This document shows, piece by piece, positions 54,149-62,982 of a stretch of DNA of 64,000 nucleotides. The stretch's first letter is position 1; each line of letters starts with the position of its first letter. The notes under the pieces are model-generated. The model made no database searches. It was given only the letters and a program-made list of their open reading frames with translations, and was not told the DNA's origin. The stretch lies in assembly GCA_018823025.1 (NCBI GenBank), contig JAHJJI010000024.1:17094-81093 (forward strand), in the 5' to 3' direction. The translations under genes were made by a program, and so were the position numbers. This DNA is from Gammaproteobacteria bacterium. GTDB taxonomy: Bacteria; Pseudomonadota; Gammaproteobacteria; Burkholderiales; Sulfuricellaceae.

Positions 54149-54592
54149 ATGTTTGACTTTAGTTTTTTCGAGCTGACGGTGATTGGTGTCGTAGCACTGA
54201 TTGTCATCGGCCCGGAGCGCATGCCGAAAGTGGCGCGTACCGCGGGTCTGCTGTTCGGCCGGGCGCAGCGTTATGTTTCCGAGGTCAAGGCTGACATCAA
54301 CAACCAGCTCAAGCTGGAAGAGTTGCGCAAAATCGAAGCTGATTTGCGTGCCAAGGCCTCGACTGCCGAGCATGTGATTATTGAGGAAACCCGGCACGTC
54401 GAGCAGGAATTCAGGGGCGCGGCCGAACTGGCCACACCGGCCGATACCCCGTCACAGGAGACTGCCGCTGCGGAAAATCCCGGAGTGCCGCAGCCCCTGC
54501 CATCCGCAGAAACCCCCGTAGTCGAATCGGCGCAGCTTGAGTTGGGTCTGGATTCGGCGCGGCCCCACCAAGCTGAGGCTTCATCGAAGTGA
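54149..54592 (+). CDS. tatB: Sec-independent translocase subunit TatB
   Basis: 147 residues. MFDFSFFELTVIGVVALIVIGPERMPKVARTAGLLFGRAQRYVSEVKADI is typical TatB, with Glu in the membrane helix and the GPERMP hinge. The C-terminal tail (from about 90) is long and Pro/Ala/Glu-rich. It starts six bases after tatA. Confidence 0.94.
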   Translation: MFDFSFFELTVIGVVALIVIGPERMPKVARTAGLLFGRAQRYVSEVKADINNQLKLEELRKIEADLRAKASTAEHVIIEETRHVEQEFRGAAELATPADTPSQETAAAENPGVPQPLPSAETPVVESAQLELGLDSARPHQAEASSK

Positions 54593-55407
54593 TATCACCA
54601 GAAACTTCCGAATCGTTTTTTTCTCATTTGATCGAGCTGCGTAGCCGATTGATGCGCGCACTGATCGCGGTAGGATTGGTGTTCATCTGCCTGTTTCCTT
54701 TCGCTAGCGATCTTTACGCCCTGCTGGCGCATCCTCTGCTTGTCGTGCTGCCCAAGGGCGGTCAGATGATCGCTACAGACGTTACTACGCCGTTTTTTGT
54801 ACCGATGAAGGTGGCAATGATGACCGCCTTCATGATAGCCCTGCCCTATGTGCTTTACCAGATATGGGCTTTCATTACCCCTGGTCTGTATGCCCATGAG
54901 AGACGGCTGATCGCACCGCTGGTGGCGGCGAGCACTTTCCTGTTCCTGTGCGGTATGGCTTTCGCCTATTTCCTGGTGTTCCCGGTGGTATTCGGTTTTG
55001 TTACTTCGGTCGCCCCGGAGGGCGTGGCAGTGATGACCGATATCAACAAGTACCTGGATTTTGTCCTGACCCTGTTTGTTGCCTTCGGCATCACTTTTGA
55101 GGTACCGGTAGTGGTGGTGGTGCTGGTGAGGATGGGCATGGTCAGCGTCGAGAAGCTGCGCGAGATCCGTCCCTATGTGGTTGTCGGGGCATTCGTGATT
55201 GGCGCCATTTTTACTCCGCCCGACGTGGTGTCCCAGATCATGCTGGCGGTGCCGTTATGGCTGCTGTATGAACTGGGTATTGTGATCGCCTCGATGATGG
55301 TGAAAAAGGCTGCTGCGGCTGAACCGGATTACCAGCCGCTGAGTGATGAGGAAATGGAACGCGAACTTGATACGATAGAGCAGAAGCAGGGCGAAACGCG
55401 GGATTAG
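54589..55407 (+). CDS. tatC: Twin-arginine translocase subunit TatC
   Basis: 272 residues, six membrane segments, from a GTG that overlaps the tatB stop (GTGA). SHLIELRSRLMRALI, the ITPGLYAHERRLIAPLV loop and FEVPVVVVVLVRMGMVSVEKLREIRPYVVVGAFVIGAIFTPPDVVSQIMLAVPLWLLYELG match TatC. Its stop codon overlaps the stop of the convergent diguanylate cyclase by three bases, so no terminator separates them. Confidence 0.96.
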   Translation: MISPETSESFFSHLIELRSRLMRALIAVGLVFICLFPFASDLYALLAHPLLVVLPKGGQMIATDVTTPFFVPMKVAMMTAFMIALPYVLYQIWAFITPGLYAHERRLIAPLVAASTFLFLCGMAFAYFLVFPVVFGFVTSVAPEGVAVMTDINKYLDFVLTLFVAFGITFEVPVVVVVLVRMGMVSVEKLREIRPYVVVGAFVIGAIFTPPDVVSQIMLAVPLWLLYELGIVIASMMVKKAAAAEPDYQPLSDEEMERELDTIEQKQGETRD

Positions 55408-57275
55408 GATTTGCCTGTTTCTGTCGTCCACATCGAGGGAATGAAACGGATTACGCGGTTGCGGCCCTGGCTCTTGGCCTCGTAGAGCGCGACATCAGCG
55501 AACTTGACCACTTGCCAGAAAGTATCCGTGTCGGACGGAAATTCCGACACACCGATGGAAATGGTTTTCTGCAGCATCATGCCCGGTAGCGAGATCTTGG
55601 TTTCCTCGACTTTTGCGCGGATCTTTTCAGCGACATTCATCGCGATATCTCCGCTGGTATCCAGCAATACAATGAGAAACTCCTCCCCACCGTAGCGTAT
55701 CACCATGTCGGACGTGCGGACGCTCTTGACCAGGGTTTCGGCAAGGGTTTTGAGAACCTTATCGCCGGCTTCGTGGCCGAAGGTGTCATTGACCTTTTTG
55801 AAGTAGTCCAGATCCAGCATAAGCACCGAGAAAGGACTTTGCCGGCGCTGGCTGGTGGCGACCAGGGTGGCAGTGTATTCCTCCAGGAATCGCCGGTTAT
55901 AGAGGCCGGTCATGGCGTCGCGCAGGGAACTTTCGCGCAGATGTTCCATTAATCGTTTTGCTTCGAGTACCGGTGCGGTTTCCCGCAGGTAAACGGCGAT
56001 AAATGGGATCATGAATTTCGCTAACGGCGCTTCTTCGAGACTCACCACGATCTGAGCCACGCAACCTACCGTACCGGACTGGGTAATCGGCATGCACAGA
56101 TGAACATGTTTTTCCCCTTCGTTGTCATCCCGGAACATGGTGCAAATGCCGGGGGAGTCGATGCCATTGGCCTCGTGGCCGGTGCGTTTAACACGGCAGG
56201 CGTTGGCATCGATCAGGATCTGGGAATCACACCAGCGGCACGGCGCATTGATTACGCCATCGACCGCAACCGGGGCCATGCGGTTTTTGCTCGAGGCCAC
56301 TTCGTAGATGGAAAACTGGTGGAAATCGTACTTGTCGTTGAGCACATTGACCAGGCGCTGATAGACTTCCAGCTTGGTCTGGTCTTCCTCGATAGCCTGT
56401 TTGTATCGGGAAACTTCCACTAATCCCTCCACCATTTCAGTGGTGGTGACCAGCTGATTGCCGACGTTGAGTGGTTGGTGATGATGGCCCATTAATTCGC
56501 TCACGCGCCGGCCGATGGTGCCTATCCCATCATCCAGGAATTCCATCAGCTGATTGAGTTGACCTGTGATCACGCCAATCTCGTCGGAACCGCGCTGCTT
56601 GATTCGTCCGTGGAAGGCTCCGCCGATTGCCTGAGTGACGACAGTCTTCACGGCGCCTGCGGTTTCCACCAGCGGTCGAAGCTGCCAGCGTAGAACCAGC
56701 AGTGTCAGCAAGGCGGCCAGGAATACGGACAGGCTGACCATTGCGGTGGCGGTGATGGCTTGCCGCTTAACGGCGCTCAAGGGGATGTCAATGGAGATTG
56801 CGCCGAGTACAGTGCCGTTGCGGACGGTGTGGCATTGCAGGCAGTTGGGGGTGCCTTGGCCGGTGGCGATGTAGGGGATGATGGCGCGGAAGATTGAGCC
56901 CCCTTCCTTTTCCAGCACGTCGAAGCGTGCTTCGCCACGGCTGATCACTTGGCTTTCAATTCCATCAGCCTGGTGATCCTGAGCGAGGCCTGGGCCGAAT
57001 TGCTTGACAACTGCTGGCCCGCGCATCATGCGCACATTCTGTACTCCCGGCACATCAGCCAGACGATCAAGGAATTGCGGGCGCTTGCCGATGGTGCCGT
57101 TGACCATGCTTTCGGTCAGGCCTACTTTGATGGTTTCCGCCACAGAACGGGCGTGGTGTTCGGCAGTGTAGAGGGAGAACTGCCTGAAGGAATAAAGGCT
57201 GATAGCGGCTAGAAGCAGCACCAAAAGTCCCATCAGAGCGGAGAAAAACAGCAGGGTCTTGGTGTTGAGGGTCAT
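55404..57275 (-). CDS. Membrane diguanylate cyclase with periplasmic haem-c sensor
   Basis: 623 residues from the ATG at 57275; open frame reaches 57338. Order: TM1 (9-29), periplasmic sensor (about 30-175) of Tll0287/DUF3365-like character with the haem-binding motif CLQCH (145-149), TM2 (about 178-205), a HAMP-like stretch, a GAF-like region (about 270-420) holding C-x2-C-x10-C-x17-C, then a GGDEF domain (about 445-615) with an intact GGEEF site and an RTSD inhibitory site five residues before it. It should make c-di-GMP, perhaps under redox or gas control. It is convergent with tatC and 93 bases downstream of the htrA-like gene. Confidence 0.88.
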   Translation of the reverse strand: MTLNTKTLLFFSALMGLLVLLLAAISLYSFRQFSLYTAEHHARSVAETIKVGLTESMVNGTIGKRPQFLDRLADVPGVQNVRMMRGPAVVKQFGPGLAQDHQADGIESQVISRGEARFDVLEKEGGSIFRAIIPYIATGQGTPNCLQCHTVRNGTVLGAISIDIPLSAVKRQAITATAMVSLSVFLAALLTLLVLRWQLRPLVETAGAVKTVVTQAIGGAFHGRIKQRGSDEIGVITGQLNQLMEFLDDGIGTIGRRVSELMGHHHQPLNVGNQLVTTTEMVEGLVEVSRYKQAIEEDQTKLEVYQRLVNVLNDKYDFHQFSIYEVASSKNRMAPVAVDGVINAPCRWCDSQILIDANACRVKRTGHEANGIDSPGICTMFRDDNEGEKHVHLCMPITQSGTVGCVAQIVVSLEEAPLAKFMIPFIAVYLRETAPVLEAKRLMEHLRESSLRDAMTGLYNRRFLEEYTATLVATSQRRQSPFSVLMLDLDYFKKVNDTFGHEAGDKVLKTLAETLVKSVRTSDMVIRYGGEEFLIVLLDTSGDIAMNVAEKIRAKVEETKISLPGMMLQKTISIGVSEFPSDTDTFWQVVKFADVALYEAKSQGRNRVIRFIPSMWTTETGKS

Positions 57276-57368
57276 GGGTGTGAGTCCGTTGCCACTTGGA
57301 ATTCCATGGATAATAGGGTTTTTCATTAGACCCTGCAATAGGTTACCCGTGTTTAAATAGAATTTACT

Positions 57369-58514
57369 TTAATTGTTTGGCTGCGCCTTCGGTCGTTTTC
57401 CGATGCTGACATGGAGTTGGGCTTCGGTCTGGTTGCGAAAAACTTTCAGCGCAGCGACCTTGCCGGGTTCCAGGCTGGAAATCTGGTTGAGCATATCGGT
57501 GGAATCACTTACCGGTTTGCCGCTGATTTCCAGCAGGATGTCACCTGGTTTGACGCCCGCCCGATCTGCCGGGCCGCCGCGCAGTACTCCGGCGATCAGG
57601 ACGCCACTGGTTTTGCGCATTTTGAACGTTTCTGCCAACTCTGGCGTGATGTCCTGCAACTCCACTCCAATCCAGCCACGTACTACACCGCCGTGGAGGA
57701 TGATCTGCTCCATCACTTGTTTGGCAAGGCTGATGGGGATGGCGAAACCGATACCCAGCGAGCCGCCGCTACGGGAATAGATTGCGCTGTTGATGCCAAT
57801 CAGGTTGCCGCCAGCGTCGACCAGTGCGCCGCCGGAATTGCCGGGGTTGATTGCGGCATCGGTCTGAATAAAGTTTTCGAAGGTGTTGATGCCCAGATGG
57901 CTGCGCCCCAGGGCGCTAACAATGCCCATCGTCACGGCCTGTCCGACTCCGAAGGGATTGCCGATTGCCAGCGTCACGTCTCCGACCTGGAGATGCTCGG
58001 CATGGCCCAGGGTGATGGCGGGTAGATTTTTCAGATCAATTTTCAGCACGGCAAGATCGGTATCGGGATCGGTGCCGATGATGATGGCCGAACTTTTTCG
58101 GCCATCAGCAAGGGCTACTTCGATCTCGTCGGCGGCCTCGACGACATGGTGGTTGGTCAAAACATAACCATCCGTGCTGACGATAACACCGGAGCCCAAA
58201 CTGGACGCGCGTTGTGGTTCGCCATCAAAGCGGTCGCCAAAAAAACGGCGGAACAGGGGGTCGCCCATGAATGGGCTGTGCGGCGCGGGGATTTCCTTGC
58301 TGGTAAAAATATTGACTACTGAAGGCATGGCTTTTTTTGCGGCGGCACTGAATGAGCCAGCTTTTTGCGTAACGCCGCCTGTTGGCGCCTCTCGGACTGT
58401 AACCACCGAGCTGCCGCGCCATGGCAGAAGATCCGGCTGCAGTGTGGCGATAACGAATAGAGCGGCAAGACTGATGGTGGCGGTTTGTGCAAAAATGAGC
58501 CAGAGTCTACGCAT
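57369..58514 (-). CDS. DegS/AlgW-type trypsin-like protease with one PDZ domain
   Basis: 381 residues from the ATG at 58514 (a longer frame reaches 58577). An N-terminal membrane anchor (LIFAQTATISLAALFVIATL) replaces a cut signal. The protease domain has the triad His123 (TNHHVV), Asp153 (TDLAVLKID) and Ser227 (GNSGGAL). A single PDZ domain follows (about 285-375: LEDITPELAETF...PADRAGVKPGDILLEISGKPVSD). One PDZ plus an anchor fits DegS/AlgW, which cleaves anti-sigma factor RseA/MucA, but no such partner is in the window, so HtrA quality control is possible. Divergent from the Nif3-like gene. Confidence 0.9.
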   Translation of the reverse strand: MRRLWLIFAQTATISLAALFVIATLQPDLLPWRGSSVVTVREAPTGGVTQKAGSFSAAAKKAMPSVVNIFTSKEIPAPHSPFMGDPLFRRFFGDRFDGEPQRASSLGSGVIVSTDGYVLTNHHVVEAADEIEVALADGRKSSAIIIGTDPDTDLAVLKIDLKNLPAITLGHAEHLQVGDVTLAIGNPFGVGQAVTMGIVSALGRSHLGINTFENFIQTDAAINPGNSGGALVDAGGNLIGINSAIYSRSGGSLGIGFAIPISLAKQVMEQIILHGGVVRGWIGVELQDITPELAETFKMRKTSGVLIAGVLRGGPADRAGVKPGDILLEISGKPVSDSTDMLNQISSLEPGKVAALKVFRNQTEAQLHVSIGKRPKAQPNN

Positions 58515-58596
58515 GGTTTTCTTTCGATATCGGTAATATTGCGTTTTGTCGTGGACGGCAAGTGGCGTGCCGTCCAAAATTTAATTTGGGGTGCTT

Positions 58597-59343
58597 ATGG
58601 AACTTTACAAGCTCGAAGCATATACCGGTCAGCTAATGGATGCGGCCCGATTTCATGATTATTGCCCAAATGGGGTGCAGGTAGAAGGGCGGTCCGATGT
58701 TTTTCGCCTGGTGAGCGGGGTGACGGCCAGTCTGGATTTGCTCAAGGCGGCGGTCGGTGTGGGGGCGGATGCGATCCTGGTGCATCACGGTTATTTCTGG
58801 AAGAACGAGGATGCCCGTATTGTCGGGGTGAAGCGCTCCCGGATAGAGTTCCTGCTACGCCACAATGTCAGCTTACTGGCTTACCATCTTCCGCTCGATG
58901 CGCATCCCGTGCTGGGTAATAATGCGCAGTTGGCGCAAAAGCTGGGATTCGTAGTGGAAGGCGGATTTGGTGAGCAGAGCATTGCCTGTCATGGTGTATT
59001 TACCGACGAGTTGCCGCTTTGTGGGCTGGGAGAAAGAGTTACTCGAGTCTTGGGCCGTGCTCCACTGATTATCGGTGATGGGGACACGCCGGTGCGGCGC
59101 ATCGCCTGGTGTAGCGGCGCAGCACAGGGATACTTCGAGGAAGCAATCCGGCTTGGTGTGGATGCTTTTCTCACCGGTGAGATTTCGGAGCAATGCGTCC
59201 ATCTCGCGCGCGAGACGGGGGTCGCGTTTATTGCGGCCGGTCATCACGCGACCGAGCGCTACGGGGTGCAGGCTCTGGGCGCACATCTGGCTCAGCAATT
59301 CGGCATCAGTCATCAGTTTGTCGACATTGATAACCCGGTTTAG
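58597..59343 (+). CDS. Nif3-like dinuclear metal protein
   Basis: 248 residues from the ATG at 58597 with GGGG upstream; a GTG six bases earlier is in frame. DYCPNGVQVEGRSDVFRLVSGVTAS, DAILVHHGYFWKNEDARIVG with the metal-binding histidines, LPLDAHPVLGNNAQLA, FLTGEISEQCVHLARETGVAFIAAGHHATERYGVQALG and LAQQFGISHQFVDIDNPV mark the family. Members form metal-binding hexamers; the E. coli relative YbgI/GTP cyclohydrolase-like role is debated. In betaproteobacteria it often precedes petABC. Confidence 0.92.
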   Translation: MELYKLEAYTGQLMDAARFHDYCPNGVQVEGRSDVFRLVSGVTASLDLLKAAVGVGADAILVHHGYFWKNEDARIVGVKRSRIEFLLRHNVSLLAYHLPLDAHPVLGNNAQLAQKLGFVVEGGFGEQSIACHGVFTDELPLCGLGERVTRVLGRAPLIIGDGDTPVRRIAWCSGAAQGYFEEAIRLGVDAFLTGEISEQCVHLARETGVAFIAAGHHATERYGVQALGAHLAQQFGISHQFVDIDNPV

Positions 59344-59421
59344 CTTAAGCGGTAATCCTGTGTTTATTGCAAATAAACAATGTGTTGGAGTGTTCCCTGC
59401 AAGATTGTCGAATAAATGGGT

Positions 59422-59450
59422 TTAAGTTTTTCAGAAAAATTGGTTATAAT
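59422..59450 (+). promoter_or_regulatory. Promoter for petABC
   Basis: A perfect TATAAT at 59445-59450 has TTAAGT at 59422-59427, a weak -35 at 17 bases. It would start about 59457, giving a leader near 145 bases before petA. The rest of 59344-59604 is AT-rich and holds the hairpin described next. Confidence 0.45.
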
Positions 59451-59476
59451 TCGCGGTTTTTATGTCTCAAGAAATT

Positions 59477-59498
59477 TTCCGGACAGGCTTGTCCGGAA
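59477..59498 (+). promoter_or_regulatory. Leader hairpin upstream of petA
   Basis: TTCCGGACA/TGTCCGGAA with loop GGCT forms a nine-base perfect stem inside the predicted petABC leader. No T-run follows, so it is not a classical terminator. It could stabilise the mRNA or be a residue of an older terminator of the Nif3-like gene. Confidence 0.45.
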
Positions 59499-59604
59499 TG
59501 TTTCGCGGCAGATTATTTTATCTGGCGCCGCCGGTATTGACTGGTTTGCTTAAATCAGTATCGGGAGTGCCGTTAAGGTTTCCAAGAAAACGGGGATTCA
59601 GAGT

Positions 59605-60198
59605 ATGAGCCAAAATGAAGTGGATCGCAGCAAACGGAGGTTTCTGATTGCTGCTACGACTGCGGTCGGTGGAGTGGCGGCGGTAGCGACCGTCATTCCT
59701 TTTGTCGCGAGCATGTTGCCGAGTCAGCGTGCGAAGGCAGGGGGCGCGCCGTTGGAAGTGGATATCAGCAAAATCGAGCCCGGTATGATCTTGAATGTGG
59801 AGTGGCGTGGCAAACCGGTGTGGATAGTGAACCGCACCAAGGACATGCTGGATCTTATGGCGAAGCATGATGACAAGCTGGTCGATCCCAAGTCCGAGAT
59901 GATGCAGCAGCCCGAATACGCCAAGAATGCGACACGTTCGATCAAGCCGGAGTTTCTGGTGGCGGTCGGTGTTTGCACCCACTTGGGCTGTTCGCCGACC
60001 TTTCGCAAGGAGGTCGGTCCGGCCGATCTTGGCGCAGACTGGCCGGGCGGTTTCTTCTGCCCCTGCCATGGTTCCAAATTCGATCTGGCTGCGCGCGTAT
60101 TCCAGGGCGTTCCCGCACCGACCAATCTGGTTATTCCACCCCACAAGTATTTGAGCGACAGCCGTATTCTAATCGGCGACGATAGCAAGGGAGCCTGA
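59605..60198 (+). CDS. petA: Cytochrome bc1 Rieske iron-sulfur subunit PetA
   Basis: 197 residues. An uncut Tat-type anchor with a twin-Arg motif (SKRRFLIAATTAVGG, about 8-22) precedes the Rieske domain. The two [2Fe-2S] boxes are CTHLGC (near 127-132) and CPCHGSKFD (near 152-160). The C-terminal LSDSRILIGDD is normal. First gene of petABC, four bases before petB. The Rieske protein needs the Tat system encoded upstream at 53.9 kb. Confidence 0.96.
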   Translation: MSQNEVDRSKRRFLIAATTAVGGVAAVATVIPFVASMLPSQRAKAGGAPLEVDISKIEPGMILNVEWRGKPVWIVNRTKDMLDLMAKHDDKLVDPKSEMMQQPEYAKNATRSIKPEFLVAVGVCTHLGCSPTFRKEVGPADLGADWPGGFFCPCHGSKFDLAARVFQGVPAPTNLVIPPHKYLSDSRILIGDDSKGA

Positions 60199-60201
60199 TA
60201 A

Positions 60202-61437
60202 ATGAACAGTCTTACAAGTTTGCTGGGTTGGGTGGACGAGCGTTTTCCGCTTACCAAGCTGTGGAAAGAGCATCTTTCCGAATACTATGCGCCGAAAAAC
60301 TTCAATTTCTGGTACTTTTTCGGCTCGCTAGCGTTGCTGGCGCTGGTGATCCAGATCGTTTCCGGCATCTTCCTCGCCATGAACTACAAGCCGGATGCGG
60401 GCCTTGCCTTCTACTCGGTGGAATACATCATGCGCGACGTGGAATGGGGCTGGCTGATTCGCTACATCCACTCCACCGGCGCCTCGATGTTCTTCCTCGT
60501 GATCTACCTGCACATGTTCCGAGGCTTAATCTACGGATCCTACCGTAAGCCGCGCGAGCTGGTCTGGATTTTCGGCATGCTGATTTACCTGGCCCTGATG
60601 GCAGAGTCCTTCATGGGCTACCTGCTGCCTTGGGGTCAGTTGTCCTATTGGGGAGCGCAGGTGATCGTAAACCTGTTCAGCGCCATTCCGTTTATCGGCC
60701 CGGATCTTTCACTGTGGATCCGCGGTGACTATGTGATCTCGGATGCCACGCTGAACCGTTTCTTCGCCTTCCACGTTGTTGCCGTGCCGCTGGTTCTTAT
60801 CGGCTTGGTGGTGGCACATATCATTGCGTTGCATGAAGTGGGTTCGAACAATCCGGATGGCATCGAAATCAAGAAGCACAAGGATCCCAAAACAGGGCTA
60901 CCGCTCGACGGCATACCTTTCCACCCCTACTATACGGTGAAGGATATTGTCGGGGTGATAGTGTTCCTGATGGTGTTTTCCGCGATCCTCTTTTTCAAGC
61001 CGGATATGGGTGGCTACTTCCTGGAATACGCTAACTTTGTTCCTGCCGATACGATGAAAACGCCAGAGCACATTGGTGCATTGTGGTATTTCAACCCGTT
61101 TTATGCCATTTTGCGTGCGACACCGCCGATGTTCGGCTCTCCGCTCCCGGGTGTGATCGCGATGGGCGCGGCGGTAATGGTCTTCTTCTTCCTGCCCTGG
61201 CTCGACCGCGGCGCGGTCAAGTCGATTCGCTATCGTGGAACGATCTACAAAGTTGCGGTGTGGCTTTTCGTGGTCAGCTTCATCAGCTTGGGCTTCCTTG
61301 GCGCTCAGGTGCCTACGCCACTTTATACCGTTCTCTCCCAGATTTTTGGCGTAATCTACTTCGCATTCTTTTTGCTGATGCCGTGGTACACCAAAATCGA
61401 CAAATGCAAACCCGTACCGGAAAGGGTGACAGGATAA
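60202..61437 (+). CDS. petB: Cytochrome b subunit PetB
   Basis: 411 residues with eight membrane helices. The b-haem histidines are in RYIHSTGASMFFLVIYLHMFRG and FFAFHVVAVPLVLIGLVVAHIIALHEVG; the PEWY-like quinol motif here reads FKPDMG / PADTMKTPEHIGALWYFNPFYAILRA. It oxidises ubiquinol in the bc1 complex. The stop overlaps the petC start by one base. Confidence 0.96.
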   Translation: MNSLTSLLGWVDERFPLTKLWKEHLSEYYAPKNFNFWYFFGSLALLALVIQIVSGIFLAMNYKPDAGLAFYSVEYIMRDVEWGWLIRYIHSTGASMFFLVIYLHMFRGLIYGSYRKPRELVWIFGMLIYLALMAESFMGYLLPWGQLSYWGAQVIVNLFSAIPFIGPDLSLWIRGDYVISDATLNRFFAFHVVAVPLVLIGLVVAHIIALHEVGSNNPDGIEIKKHKDPKTGLPLDGIPFHPYYTVKDIVGVIVFLMVFSAILFFKPDMGGYFLEYANFVPADTMKTPEHIGALWYFNPFYAILRATPPMFGSPLPGVIAMGAAVMVFFFLPWLDRGAVKSIRYRGTIYKVAVWLFVVSFISLGFLGAQVPTPLYTVLSQIFGVIYFAFFLLMPWYTKIDKCKPVPERVTG

Positions 61438-62150
61438 TGAAAAAGATACTGTTTCTCGTAAGCCTGCTGGCTTCGACGATGGCGTTCGCTTCCAGCGGCC
61501 TCCATCTGGACACGGCGCCTACCAACCTGAGCGACCAGCAGTCGCTGCAGCGCGGCGCAAAAACTTTCGTCAACTACTGCCTGTCTTGCCACAGCGCGCA
61601 GGCGATGCGCTACAATCGCCTGCAGGACATAGGCCTCACCGAGGAGCAGATCAAGGACAACCTGATCTTCACCGATGCCAAGGTGGGCGATACCATGACC
61701 AACAACATGAGTAAGAAGGATGCCAAAGCGTGGTTCGGGGCGCCGCCACCCGACCTTTCCGTAATTGCTCGTTTCCGTGGTGTGGACTGGCTCTATACTT
61801 ATTTGCGAGGCTTCTACCGCGACGAGACTACGCCGAACGGTTGGAATAATGTGGCCTTCGATAAGGTAGGTATGCCGCACGTGTTGAATGAGCTTCAGGG
61901 CGAGCAGGTGCTGCAAGTGGAGAAGCACGGCGAGCACGAAACTCAGAAGCTGGTGCTGGCCAAGCCGGGCAAGATGACACCTGTCGAGTATGATGGCATG
62001 GTGGCGGATCTGGTGAATTACCTGGACTACATGGGCGAGCCGGCGAAGACAAAGCGAATGACGCTGGGTATCTACGTGCTGCTTTTCTTGGCTATTTTCT
62101 TCGTGCCGGCTTATTACCTGAAGAAAGAATACTGGAAGGATATACATTAA
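61437..62150 (+). CDS. petC: Cytochrome c1 subunit PetC
   Basis: 237 residues. The ATG at 61437 overlaps the petB stop (TAATG) and opens a signal peptide (MKKILFLVSLLASTMAFASSG); the upstream open frame inside petB is fortuitous. Haem-c motif CLSCH lies near residue 43-47, FRGVDWLYTYLRGFYRDETTPNGWNN is the family core and MGEPAKTKRMTLGIYVLLFLAIFFVPAYYLKKEYWKDIH is the C-terminal anchor. Confidence 0.95.
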   Translation: MKKILFLVSLLASTMAFASSGLHLDTAPTNLSDQQSLQRGAKTFVNYCLSCHSAQAMRYNRLQDIGLTEEQIKDNLIFTDAKVGDTMTNNMSKKDAKAWFGAPPPDLSVIARFRGVDWLYTYLRGFYRDETTPNGWNNVAFDKVGMPHVLNELQGEQVLQVEKHGEHETQKLVLAKPGKMTPVEYDGMVADLVNYLDYMGEPAKTKRMTLGIYVLLFLAIFFVPAYYLKKEYWKDIH

Positions 62151-62180
62151 GCTGATGTGATCAGGCCGCTGGCCTGAATC

Positions 62181-62213
62181 AGCGGAAACGGGCCACTATG
62201 GCCCGTTTCCGCT
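62181..62213 (+). terminator. Hairpin after petABC
   Basis: A perfect 14-bp stem AGCGGAAACGGGCC/GGCCCGTTTCCGCT with loop ACTAT stands about 30 bases after the petC stop. Only two T bases follow, so termination may be partial or assisted. The 140 bases onward to sspA show no clear promoter. Confidence 0.65.
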
Positions 62214-62352
62214 TTGGGCTCTAGCAAATCGTCTCGATAAAATGTTAGTATGAGTCGATTGGCCGGAGCGCAAAGGGGATGTTCCCCTCGGCAAGCCGTT
62301 CATTCCGATAGCTGGATTCTGGTTTCGGACACGCGGATTCGCCAATATAAAC

Positions 62353-62982
62353 ATGTCTACCACTATTAGTAGCAAAAAACCTATGATGACCCTTTATTCC
62401 GGCACTACGTGCCCATTTAGTCAGCGTTGCCGCATCGTACTGTTTGAAAAAGGCATGGATTTCCAGATCATCGATGTGGATATTCACAACAAGCCTGAAG
62501 ATCTGGCGGTGATGAACCCGTACAACCAGGTGCCCGTACTGGTGGAGCGAGATTTGATTCTGCATGAGGCGAACATCATCAACGAATATATCGATGAGCG
62601 TTTCCCCCACCCGCAGCTGATGCCGGCTGACCCGGTGATGCGTGGCCGGGCGCGACTATTCCTGCATAGCTTTGAGCAGGAATTGTTCAGCCATGTCGCG
62701 GCTATTGAGCATGGTAGCCAGAAGGCGGCGGAGAAGGCGCGCGTAGCAGTGCGTGACAATCTGGCGCAGCTTGCGCCGCTGTTCGTCAAGCAGAAGTTCA
62801 TGCTGGGCGAAGAGTTTTCCATGCTTGACGTGGCGATTGCACCCATGTTGTGGCGCCTTGATTATTACGGCATCTCCATGCCGAAGCAGGCTGCGGCCCT
62901 GCTGAAATATGGCGAGCGGCTGTTCAGTCGACCGGCATTCATCGAAGCGCTGACTCCGTCCGAAAAAGCCATGCGCAAGTGA
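62353..62982 (+). CDS. sspA: Stringent starvation protein A (GST-fold)
   Basis: 209 residues. MTLYSGTTCPFSQRCRIVLFEKGMDFQIIDVDIHNKPEDLAVMNPYNQVPVLVERDLILHEANIINEYIDERFPHPQLMPADP is the thioredoxin-like domain of SspA, which binds RNA polymerase in stress and lacks glutathione transferase activity in E. coli. Starting at the first ATG adds ten residues; ATG codons at 62383/62386 are alternatives. Immediately downstream of petABC and overlapping sspB by four bases, as in many proteobacteria. Confidence 0.95.
   Translation: MSTTISSKKPMMTLYSGTTCPFSQRCRIVLFEKGMDFQIIDVDIHNKPEDLAVMNPYNQVPVLVERDLILHEANIINEYIDERFPHPQLMPADPVMRGRARLFLHSFEQELFSHVAAIEHGSQKAAEKARVAVRDNLAQLAPLFVKQKFMLGEEFSMLDVAIAPMLWRLDYYGISMPKQAAALLKYGERLFSRPAFIEALTPSEKAMRK

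Noticed and set aside
61083..61436. A 118-codon upstream extension of petC.
   Set aside because: It lies wholly inside petB in another frame; the petC signal peptide begins at the ATG coupled to the petB stop.
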